From NCBI GenBank assembly GCA_014925825.1, contig JACGCK010000341.1, positions 1 through 37,026 of the forward strand: a DNA stretch of 37,026 nt. Direction: 5' to 3'. The notes below the pieces were generated by a model. It was not told the origin of the DNA, made no database searches, and saw only the letters and a program-made list of their open reading frames with translations. Both the position numbers and the translations under genes were made by a program. Shown here in pieces: positions 1-9,851 of the stretch (positions are counted from its first letter, which is position 1; every line of letters begins with the position of its first letter). This stretch comes from Pholiota molesta. Its lineage: Eukaryota; Basidiomycota; Agaricomycetes; Agaricales; Strophariaceae.

Positions 1-756
1 GGAGGGCGGCGATCCGTGGGTCGTCGTCCCTATCACCGCACCTGCACCCCACAGCAGATGCTCCGAAAGCACACTCGTTCATGAAACAGCCGTCCGACAG
101 CAGCAGCATGGGCACTGCGACCATCGGGCGGAACGCCAGCCGGAAGGCCGCGAACCGCCTGTCGCGGAACGTGATGCGGTCATCGACGTGGACCGCCCGG
201 GCGGTCGACGAGGAGGGGATTTCCTGCCGCCGTTGCTGGAGCGGGACGCTGCGCCGGCGCGGTGTCGGACTCGTCGATCCACTCGACGTTCACGAGCCAG
301 GGCGACGACGGGCGTGCGCCTGCGCTGCCCGCGCCGTCGCCTACGCGGGCGGCGGCGGCGTCCAGGATGCCGGCGTGGCCGGATCGCGCGTCGGTGTTCC
401 AGGCGCTGACGCGGACGGTGCAGAACATCCGCGCGTCGGCGGCGCTGGCGACGCCCGCTGCTGGGCCGGCCGCCCGGGACACGTCTGGGAAGAACGAGAC
501 GTCGACGTCGCGTTCGCCCACGCGACACCCTGGCGATAGCACCACGCCTGCGCCTGCGCCGTTGATTGCTGCCCCAACACCGGCTGCTCAGCCGGCGACG
601 CCCACAAGGCGGCTCGCGCAGCCTGCGGGTCCGAGTCGGGTAGCGAGTCCGAGTAGAGGGAGGCTCCTGCCGACGCTCACGTCGTGGGCGGCGGTGGATG
701 TGGACGGCGAGCCCGTCGCCGGCGACGATCCGTTCATTGCGAGCAGCCTGCGGGAT
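1..756 (-). CDS. possible GC-rich gene, left-truncated and frame-broken
   Basis: I do not recognise this protein. The minus strand uses strongly C-ending codons and reads as plausible protein from about 756 (MNGSSPATG) down through DVSFFPDV and LVNVEWIDES, then runs off the left edge. Two breaks interrupt it: an in-frame TGA near 590, and a frame change near 255-230, after which the reading resumes as VHVDDRITFRDRRFAAF and MLLLSDGCFMNECAFG. The second break could be a GC-rich 58-nt GTGAAC...CCAG intron, because its length and phase fit; the first could also be an intron. An overlapping plus-strand frame (262-822) is also open, but it is low-complexity Pro/Ala/Ser with G-ending codons. The GC content falls sharply at about 822, so this block differs from everything to its right. 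A decayed gene is an alternative reading. Confidence 0.35.
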
Positions 757-1012
757 GAGTCGTATATGGAGCGGCGCGGCTTGGCGCGGAGGCCTGGAAC
801 CGACGAGGCGCGGGCGCGATAATTTTGGTTGGGGATTATATGAAGAGGATATCTTGGTTGCTTTCTCTTGGATTGGGACGGATTCTGTTTTTTTTCTTTA
901 CTTTTTCTTTAATTTATCTCCATCGATATCTCTGGTGCCTTGTTGTTCGACAGATTCACCTTCATAGGCAGGTCGGACATTGGGTTCGCCTGTCGTGTCG
1001 CGTGAAATTTAG

Positions 1013-1244
1013 TTGACGCGACCGTCACATGATCGAGTCGTCAATCGCGCGCCGCGCGACGCGTTTGACAATGACAGGCAGCGTCTTGATTTCGACACCT
1101 GGACTAGAGGCGATATTCACATATTCCTATCTCACTGATTCTGGCTGAACAATATCTTGAATATTACTTGTAGATTTGAACACCCAGGCCATTTTGTATT
1201 TGATTAATTCAACTTGTTAATTGACGCGACCGTCAGTCACGTGA
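1013..1244. promoter_or_regulatory. SPC19 upstream region with duplicated 15-mer
   Basis: The 15-mer TTGACGCGACCGTCA occurs exactly at 1013-1027 and again at 1221-1235. The second copy runs directly into the 10-bp palindrome GTCACGTGAC (1235-1244), which contains a CACGTG E-box core. An ACGCGT (MluI cell-cycle box core) lies near 1069. The second copy is about 90 bp before the SPC19 start codon. Exact duplication next to a mitotic gene suggests a transcription-factor site; the function is inference. The rest of 823-1321 is AT-rich, with a pyrimidine run near 885-920 and no gene. Confidence 0.4.
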
Positions 1245-1321
1245 CAACGAGATCTCGTCCCAGCATGAATGGCAGTTGATGTTGAACTTCTTTACCTTTA
1301 GCACCCAGGATCTACAACTTC

Positions 1322-2190
1322 ATGTCGCGTCTCTCGCGTGCCAACTTGAAAGCCAGAGAATCCATATTCGCAGGTGGATCAGAACAATATCTCGGCGACA
1401 TTCAAGCTCGATGCCCTCCGGACTTGGAGGAATGCGTCATGGCCATGGAAGATTGCTGCGAAGAGGTGCGCACGATTACAACTAGCTATTGTAACCATCT
1501 GTGGTCTCAACAAATAAACTTTTTAGGCATATGAAGCACAGGTGCTTCTAAGAAACGGTACGAAGGACCTGCCGCGAATGACGCAGATCCTACAGAATGA
1601 GAGGGTACGTCCGGTGCACGATGATTGACGGAGGTGACGCTCGTTCAATGTTTATTTTTTGATCTAATAGGTCTTCTTGCTCGTGAACGAGGGAACTATC
1701 AAAAAATACAAATCTGGCTTGGCCGATGAAATAGAGCCTGCTATATCGGAGCTGATTGAACGCGCGGAACAGGGTCTCGCCAGCCTGGAAAGGAAGGAAG
1801 CGCTGTTACAGACAAAGGTGACTGGCTTCAGTTTCTTTGGATATAGTGCCTGCTTACACTGTCATTCGATCAGGTCGACAATTCTAAAACTAGAGCGCCC
1901 GCCACTGGAATTAGTGCTGTTCAGAAACTCGAAGCCCGTCGACTGCAAACATTGACCAGGCAAAGAGAAAAACTAGAGGCTGAAGTACGGGCTTTGGAAG
2001 CGGAGATCCTGAAACTTGTGAGCTCAAGAACATTTTCCATATTTGAACACTGTTCAATCAATTGTGTATGGAATGAAGGGCCGATCATAATGCGATTTTC
2101 TCAACCTACCGCCCGCCTCGATTTCAGCGGCCAGAGCTACAATCGTGCCTAACCAGCCTTTTCATGCTTCAATTACGCCCTTCGACATGA
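1322..2190 (+). CDS. SPC19: DASH/Dam1 complex subunit Spc19
   Basis: Spc19 is a subunit of the fungal DASH (Dam1) ring that couples kinetochores to spindle microtubules. Five exons join in frame: 1322-1465, 1527-1604, 1671-1817, 1874-2017 and 2128-2190, giving about 191 residues (the yeast protein has about 165). The family signature is clear: LEECVMAMEDCCEEAYEAQ near residue 35, LPRMTQILQNERVFLLV near 65-82, DEIEPAISELIERAEQGLA near 97-115, and then a Lys/Glu-rich coiled coil ending LEAEVRALEAEI. All four introns are GT-AG with GTGCGC, GTACGT, GTGACT and GTGAGC donors. The last exon is the least certain. A different frame stays open to 2435 just downstream, but I found no acceptor that reaches it in phase. 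Confidence 0.9.
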
Positions 2191-2873
2191 TACGCTCTCG
2201 GAAACAGACGCATTCAGAGCTAGAGTATATGTATATGGCAAGCTTCCTTTTGAGATGCGCTGAAAGCCAGACAAGATCCCAAACTCAGGTCCTCTACGGC
2301 AGCCAGGAACCTCTCGACTCTCTCGACCCTTTACGACGAGCTTATCAAAACCATCTGATATTGGCGCATCTGGACCAAAAAGAAGGCATATTCGGCTGGA
2401 GAATGTTCAAAGTGTTCGTTCTACGCTTGCTATAAATGTAGAGTGTACATGTATAAATCAAGGTCGCTTGCTACCGGTTAATGTATTGGCTATATTCCGA
2501 CCGTCTCTTTAAGTATACCAAGTGCCTTGTTCTTATTCATTGAAAAACTGTCGGGATGTAACTCCGAAGTCCATATATCAAAGTGCAGCTCGTAGTGGCA
2601 TGTTCTTAGTTCCTTGCAAGGTTATACAAATATATGGTTTTATAGTCACGAACAACGAGTATCTACATATTTACAAGTCCTACCAGCAAGTAATTTCAAC
2701 GACAGCAGTGCAACAAGCAGACAAGAGAGCGAGATAGCGAGACAGCAAGAGCAAAGTAGGTAGAAAACAGGAAACTTTGAAACTACCAGCGCATGATTTT
2801 TCAATTTTCAATTTTCAAACTTCAGAATAGAAATGATTCGAGAGGGCTTTGATGTTGACGAGCAAGAGGGTGT
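2191..2873. other. convergent intergenic region
   Basis: This lies between the SPC19 stop and the Argonaute stop, so it holds both 3' ends. The open frame 2145-2435 (+) overlaps it but has no family resemblance I recognise. Near 2797-2820 there is a short tandem run of the 8-mer TTTTCAAT (about 2.5 copies). I see no further gene. Confidence 0.5.
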
Positions 2874-5800
2874 TCACTGATAGATATCCTTGGCCTTCAG
2901 CAATGAAACAACAAGACAGAGCAGATGGCATACCATGAAATACATTGAGTTTGCCATGGCGGCATTAAGTTGTTTATACCCAGCTCTGTAAACCTCGAGC
3001 TGACTCTCGGCATGCGAACTCGCGACAGTGGCCGTGTCCGAGAGGTCAAGGTTGCTACCTGGCGCGTAGTGGTTCTTTGCTCGAGCACAAACAATATCCG
3101 CATCTTTTAATTTGAAGTTAGTATCAAAGTCCGGATCTGTGAGGCGCAAGACATGCTTACAATACACAGGAGCTGGGATAGAAACCGAACGCGTGGCACG
3201 AGCATAAACATGGCAAAGTGCAAATGACAGGTTTTGCATCGCATCGGCACTGAAAGATGAGTATGTTCAATAAGACCACGGCCGAACAAAGAAGAAGAAG
3301 AAACATACGAAAATCCGCTATCCTAAAAATTGTGAAGAGAGGTCAGAAATGAGAATGACACTTGAACACTGGGTTTCCTTACATCATAAATCACCTGTAA
3401 CGCGAATTATTGAATATACAGTGAATACCTTGGAAGAAACAAAGTATGCATACCGAATAATGAGCGGGCCTGCTTGTTCCGAGTAATCCTCCATGAGTTA
3501 ACTGATAGTAGTCGAATTCCGTGGGATGCCCAAGACCCTCGTCGATGGTGGTTCCCGCCTGACAGTTGCCACTTCTGTCGCCATCGCGATCGTTCTGTGG
3601 AAACATGCTGCGACAAATCAATATAGAACAGACGAGTCTACTCATCGCAATAGGTACCCACCGAATATGGTGTCGTTTTCCAACAATGACTAGCGTGATT
3701 TTCGGTCGCATTTTCATTGCAATACAAGCATCTAAAATAAGTGGATTATCAGCATGTATTACCGTAGATAGACGCCCGAGAAACATACTCTTTATCATCG
3801 GCAACTCTACATAGAAACAGAAACATATATTGCAAAGAAGGTTGACGAGTTTGTGGTGATGACGTACCTTGTTCTAACACCTGCGCGAATTGACCTTCAC
3901 TGACACCATCTAATGCCAGAGATGAGAAATCGATAGTTCAAACGGTCTTAATCCTCACCTCGATAGAAGATAAGACGGCTGAGCGGGCGTCTGCCCTTGT
4001 CGAAAGCATTTCCATACCCTGACCATTTCTTTAAGGCTTCCTAAAAGAGATGTTAGATTTTGTAGCCAGGAATACGGATGATGTGCATACCGTGACCATG
4101 AGCTCCAGATCAGTGATGATCTCTTGTCGGCCAACTTGGACGCTGCTTTGCGAGATATACTTCGCCGTAGTGGTGTCAACACTGGAAACGAGGCTGGCGA
4201 ATGACGGGCGGCCCTCCGCACCAGGCGCAGGATGCATAACATCAGCACCTATCAAATATTAATGAAGACACATATTTCCTGTATTCAAGTTAAGTACTTA
4301 CCCATTACAATCGAAGGATTGTTTGGATCATTCAGGTTGTGGTCATTGAGAATATTATTGATTCCTCCAAGCTTGACGTTAACCCTATACGAAGATGAAT
4401 GCACGATCTATGATCGAAGTAGCTGAAAACACACTTAAGCATGACATTTGCCCAATATTGCATCTTGGCGCGCGAGCACTTCTGCGATTTCAAACATTGA
4501 GTCTGGATGCCCTTCTACAAAAATGAAGGGGACATGTAAGCTCGACAGGTACATGGTTTATATTATCTGAACTTACCGTAACATCACCAAAGCTACAAGG
4601 GAAATAAAAATAAGTTAGCCATCATCGAAAAAAATGCTGGAAATGTACAAGACGCACTGCTTGACAGCGGTATATATCTGATTCCCACCCTCAGGTAAAA
4701 CAACAACCAGAAGATTGGGGGGCCCTCTCTTGGCATCGACACACGCCTTTCCAGCTTTCATAAGGTGCTATATAACGGAGTTAATTAGTTTATCTGCAGT
4801 AAGATATAGAGACTAACGTCTGCAATGTTCCCATGGCCATTTTCCCAGAACATAAGGGGACTTTGTTCATTTATTGTCATGCCTGTATGCAGAAATGAAT
4901 ACGCTAAGATGGATCCGAGTACAGGACAACTTACCGACACTCTTTGCGCCGTCGATAAAGCCCTGCGCCATTTCCCCAGCGACTTGTTGGGTAAAGCGAT
5001 TGGGGCTTTCGTAGATTACTATTGCCCAAGAGGTGATTGCACTTGGCTTGAAGAAAACTTTATCGCGCCTGAAATCCTTGAGATCAGTATAGGACAAAAT
5101 AACAAAACAAAATAGACGCACATGTTCCAGGATCCATTAGCGGGTTTCTGCAAACAAAAATCTATCAGATGTATTCCCAACATTGGCAGAAAAACGACTC
5201 ACAATAGTAGGCTCTCTGCTCTTCGGGCCATATCGAAGGACGGGAGGAGGCAGTACCCGAGCGTTGACGGTTATAGGCGTCGGGTCAACATTCATACCAA
5301 ATTGGCGTATATAATCGCTCTGCCCATATTGTAGCACCTAAAAATGATAATTAGGCCAGGAAAGTTCTCAGATAAATAATGGTTTTTACATTTTTGCCCG
5401 TGCGAATAGCCGCTAGACGGTCCTTGGGATGGAGCTTTGAGAACTCCAGCATGTCGTTTGTCTTATCCGCAGGAATTTGTTTGCGCATGAACTGGCCAGA
5501 CGGCACAGTGCAGAGTTCCAGAGGGATCTTGGCACCAGCGTTGCCGACCTGCGGTAGGTTACATATAAGTATCGTCCAAGTTCATGTAAATTGTAAATGC
5601 AGATACGCACCTCGACGCACACCACGTGCGGAAACTTGAGAGTATAGTTCAAATGCTTCTTGAAGTAATCGGCGACAGAGATGGAGCCACCGTCTCTCAA
5701 GGGGAATATAATGCCGCTAGCGCCTTCAGCGGTGACCCTTTTGATGACGAAAGTCTTCGTGCTTCCCGTGTAGCTAGTGGTAATCCGCATACCAGATATG

Positions 5801-7027
5801 AACCGCTGCAGGCGTACCCTTTCGCGATCAGGGAAGGGCGGCCTCGCATTTGGTGACAAAGAGCCGGGATTTCCATTTGCCACATTGAGGTGCTCGATGC
5901 AGAGCTGAAGCAAAGACCCGGGCTTGTACATCACACCTGTTGCGATGTCGAGATTGATATACATGCTACCTTGAGATGGGCGGACAGACTGGAAGTAACC
6001 CCTCCATAACTCAAGGCCACCTCCGATCGCCCTTTTGCCATCTTCAGTGAAAAAGGACCTCACGTTGAATGGATGCTGCATGTTTGGATCCATCCGAATG
6101 ACGATGTTCAGCGCCTAGAATCGGTTAAAATCATATGAAAATGCTTGCAAAATCGAAATTTAACTTACTGTAATGGCTGTGAGGACATCGTTGTCTCCGG
6201 ACTGTTGCGCTTGAATGAAACGGTTGAGAATTCTGGCAAAAGTGAGCAATAATACGGCTGAAATTTTATATTCACTTACTCAGTGTTTATCATAGCCACT
6301 TTGGTCAATTTAATCGGGTAGACCTTAGGAGGGCGATCAGAGGTTGCTGACCCCGTGCGCTCCAAGGTTATGTCGAACTAAACATTCGAAAAAGGTGAAA
6401 GGCCGTACCAGGCGGTGATTATTGTATGCTTAACTTACGGTTGCAGAGTCCGTCGGGCCTAAGGGCAATGGCTGCATAGTGAAGGCGTTCTTGCGGCCAT
6501 CGTAGACAGCAGGTATCGCAAATATCTGAGGAGCAACAACTTTCTGCAATCTGTCAAAGAGCTCCATGTTGAAACGGGCGGGGAGCCTATCTGGGGAAAT
6601 TGCTGCAAATGCCACATATTGATAATCAACGCTAGAAAAGTCAAACATAGCTTGGATACTCACCGACTACATAGATATTAAAATAGAGAGTATTTGTTAA
6701 ATCATGATTGAATTGCGTGCAGTGTCACACAACCTACCATCATAGTGATATATGATACCGTCTGGAATTGTTGTCTTGAAGGCATTGACAGTAGTAGGGA
6801 CGACCTTGCCACTCGTTCCATATCCTGGTCGTCTTACGCCAACAGTCTTCACATGTGCTTAAAAGGGACAAGTATCATTTAATTGGATTTATGCCAGTAA
6901 ACCTATATGCAACGACTCTACTCACCCGCAGTGGCACCTGTGCCGCCACGACCCGCACCACCCCCGCGAGCCGGTCCACCCCCGCGAGGGGACCAGAGCC
7001 GCGATGTGGGGCGATTCTTGGAGGCAT
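2874..7027 (-). CDS. AGO: Argonaute (QDE-2-like), intron-rich, slicer residues intact
   Basis: Argonaute binds small RNAs and silences matching transcripts. Inferred exons: 7027-6926, 6857-6738, 6666-6664, 6602-6439, 6377-6280, 6232-6169, 6114-5611, 5548-5390, 5337-5203, 5147-5122, 5068-4935, 4882-4818, 4767-4658, 4592-4577, 4514-4435, 4384-4302, 4248-4091, 4040-3959, 3909-3868, 3806-3789, 3731-3662, 3607-3454, 3394-3383, 3322-3309, 3249-3161, 3103-2934, 2876-2874. The product is about 870-890 residues: N domain, PAZ (about 200-400), MID and PIWI. The MID pocket residues are present (IYTAVK, TQC, KVNVKLGG). The PIWI tetrad is complete: D in GADVMHP, E in RQEIITDL, D in RDGVSEGQ, H in SRPAHYS. 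The protein ends MYFM, typical for the family. Exon 1 is not in frame as written: an RGG-rich stretch lies one frame off from the ATG. Either a base is missing at 6988-6991, or 6993-6938 is a 56-nt intron. Confidence 0.92.
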
Positions 7028-7375
7028 AAGTGTCAAATCGGAGGAATGTTGTGACTTGAGGTGGTGGTTGAAGTCTAGGATGGTGGGAAGGGATGGAAAG
7101 ATACGGGCGCCTTTATACCTACATGTCAGCTGTGCATGTGAACCTCGGCAAGATCTATCTCGCATCGTGCCGAGCCATACCTGATTAGAACCTTAAGGCA
7201 AGCTCTAGGCCTCAAGCAAGCCTCGAGTACTATGACTTTCACCGCATCAAACCTTGTTGAATTTGAAGTAAACATTATTTGCTATGAGCAGATTACAACG
7301 ACTCGCTAAAACAACACATCTTATACCACTGTTTCCATCTATGTATTCAAAAGAATTACCAGGCAGCTGTCTCGT
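7028..7375 (-). promoter_or_regulatory. Argonaute 5' region with TATA-like box
   Basis: This is the gap between the Argonaute start and the 3' end of the molybdenum cofactor gene; both genes lie on the minus strand. On the minus strand GTATAAAG occurs at about 7118-7111, some 85 bp before the ATG at 7027. It is followed by a C-rich initiator-like stretch (CCATCCCTTCCCACC). That places the likely transcript start near 7085 and favours the 7027 ATG. I see no gene here. Confidence 0.35.
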
Positions 7376-9851
7376 TCACTCCATCTCAATTTCTCCAATA
7401 AGGACAGCCTGACCAAATTCTCCTTTTTCCAATCTTGTTTTTCTTGTCGTTGAAGCAGTTTCGGCATCACTGACACTCGGGAGGGATGGTAGCACCACGA
7501 GGCCGTTGGCCTCACATGAGCTCGCCGCACGACTAGAACGTTGTCCCCCCGTGGTATACGCTTTCAATAGCATAGAATCGCTTCCAGACACAGGAACAAT
7601 GGAGCTTTTGATAATGACACGATGGAACTCGACACGAGGATCCAGTGGCATCGGATTCTGTATCTGTAAAAATCGCATTATCAGGAACATAATGGTGAAA
7701 GTGTAGGAGGGTATGGGCCAGAACTCACTTGGACTTGAACCCTTGGCAATGCACACATCCTCTCTGGCCATCCGCCCAGCCGCCTCAGCGCTGGGACCAC
7801 AAATATATAGAAAGTTACCAGCGCAGAAGCTGGATTTCCAGGCAGTGCGAAGATTGGCTTTGAATGGTTGTATTTCCTTCCGTCATAGGAATGGTAGCGA
7901 ATGTCGTCGGTTTGCCTGGCTTAATACTAACACGACCGAAGTGGACAGTTCCGTTCAGATAGCGCTCGATGACAGGCTTCAAGAGGTCAGTAGGACCCAT
8001 CGAGGTGCCCCAGTAGTAAGGACGAGGTCTGCCTTTTTCAGTCCAGTCTGCAATGCCTTCAAATGAGCAGAGACGCTGGATAAGAAAAGCACGATTAGCC
8101 TGAATTCTTTGCGAAACGAAAGGGTTGTTGATTCATACTCATCAATCACGATCCCCAAATCTAGCACTTCATATCCCATACTCTCCAGCGCGGCCTGTAA
8201 TGATGGCCGGTTTGTATCAAAAATACCACCCATCCATCAGGCGACGATACACCGCTGGTAGCCTGCAAATCCACAAGCTCATTTCCTGTGCTCAAAATTG
8301 CGACAACAGGCTTTTTGTAAACTTTCACCTGATGGGCATAATTCGAATCAGAGGGTCATGCCCGACGGATAAAAGGAACCCACCTCCTTGCGACCAACGA
8401 AGGCCAGTGTACCGACCTCTCCGCCTCTCTGCGTTATTCTATCCCCTGCCCGCAACACCAAATCGCCCTTCATAACATCAGATCCAGGCGCACGCACGTT
8501 CTCCCCAATTGGAATGTGAACAAGCGTCTTGATCTCCTTCTCCTCTTGTACACCATGAGCATCCTGGGATGTCGACACCAATTCCGTGTCTTCGACCATT
8601 ATCACAGTGTCCGCGCCCGCGGGAAGAGGTCCACCAGTATTAACGCGGTAGACAGACCCTGTTGGTAAATCGGTGGCCAGAGAATGTGTTTGGGCAATCA
8701 AGACGTTATGGATGCCGGGCGTCTCGGCAGCTAAGAAGGGAGGGAAAAAAGATTGTAAGAAGACCTTTTCTAACGAATGGTGGGACTTACACCTTAATGC
8801 ATATCCATCAACGCTTGTCGTCGCAGAAGAGGGCACATTTTGGGGCGCATAGACGTCCTCGGCAAGTATATAGCCTGTCAGTTTATGTCCAACCTGAGGC
8901 AAAATATCATTGAACACTAGTTGGCGTAAATGGATTGATTTACCCACGGGCAACGTCCGAACAGGAAGCCATTCGATCCTTTCCTTCAAGATACTGAGTG
9001 CATTCTCCAACGATATCTGAGGGAAAGGCGAATGCCTATGTCGAGCAGTGACTAAAAAAATCCAGTCAGTCAAGCAACAATATCTATTTTGAGAGCCGTA
9101 CCAGACGCTGAGGGATCATGAGACAGCGCTGCTGTGGATCGAGGTGTTGGAATGTTATGTCCTCCATGATGGTGGTGATGATGGTGATGATGATTAGTGT
9201 TAGTATTATCTGCAGGATTCGCAGCATCGCTCGCAGCAAGTTGATTATGTACTTGCTTCCCAGATCCACCCTTGATCAGCTCGATAGCATGATCTACCAC
9301 GCTTCCTTGGAATAGCGCTTCGAGGTTCTCTTTCACAGCTTTAACGCTTCCTGGAAATGTAGTCACCAGCGTATTCTTCACAGTTCCAGCGACGGGTCGC
9401 GATAACGCGGCCAGAGGTGTGTGCTTAATTGACGAGGCCAGCATGAGATGAACCAGACCAGGTGCGGGACGTTCTATGAGCGGTGCGATAGCCTGGTCTC
9501 TTCAGCATCGTCCTTGAAGCTAGCGAATAAAAAGAACACGCACCTCTGGAGTCACGTCTCGAATTCCAAATCCCGTTCCACCTGTTGTGATCAGCCAATC
9601 TATCGAGCCAGAGTTACAAGTTTCCAGCACGATATTCGAGATCTTCTCCGCATCGTCTGGGACAATATGACAGTGCGCCTCATCCACCTGATAGATGCTC
9701 TTCTGAGATATGATGTCCTTTATTGTAGGCCCAGATTTGTCCGCAGTTGGATTAGCGGATGAGGTATCGCTGACTGCGCTGATATCAGATTGAACCAAGG
9801 CCCGCGATTGTGATTAGTGTCACCAGTTAGTACACCGACACGAACGACCAT
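7376..9851 (-). CDS. cnxE: gephyrin/CnxE-type MogA-MoeA molybdenum cofactor enzyme, three frame breaks
   Basis: This bifunctional protein adenylylates molybdopterin (MogA/G domain) and inserts molybdate (MoeA/E domain). Inferred exons: 9851-9824, 9773-9544, 9492-9102, 9051-8948, 8893-8791, 8730-8384, 8328-8139, 8075-7729, 7663-7376, about 676 residues. The G domain comes first, as in gephyrin: VRVGVLTVSDT, GPTIKDI, TTGGTGFGIRDVTPE. Next come a linker with nine consecutive histidines (about residues 187-195) and the E domain: TSVDGYALR, VNTGGPLPAGADTVIMVED, GSDVMKGDLVLRAGD, STGNEL, FDTNRPSLQ, GRVSIKPGKP, FALPGNPASA, and a C-terminal YTTGGQRSSRAAS. Three points each lack one base relative to the conserved frame: near 8226-8231 (before FDTNRP), at 8008-8011 (inside TTGGTSMG) and at 7859-7861 (before PIFALPG). 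With those three bases allowed for, all intron phases agree. Consensus error or pseudogene; see findings. Confidence 0.88.

Noticed and set aside
262..822. Plus-strand 186-residue open frame in the GC-rich block
   Set aside because: The composition is Pro/Ala/Ser/Thr low complexity with G-ending codons; the opposite strand has the codon bias expected of fungal genes. It is most likely the antisense shadow.
2145..2435. 97-codon open frame as an extra SPC19 exon or separate gene
   Set aside because: No acceptor reaches it in the right phase and it has no recognisable motif; it is probably 3' flank.
8195..8250. 56-nt intron in the molybdenum cofactor gene
   Set aside because: Splice signals and phase fit, but it would delete the conserved FDTNRPSLQ motif; a one-base loss is the better explanation given two similar breaks downstream.
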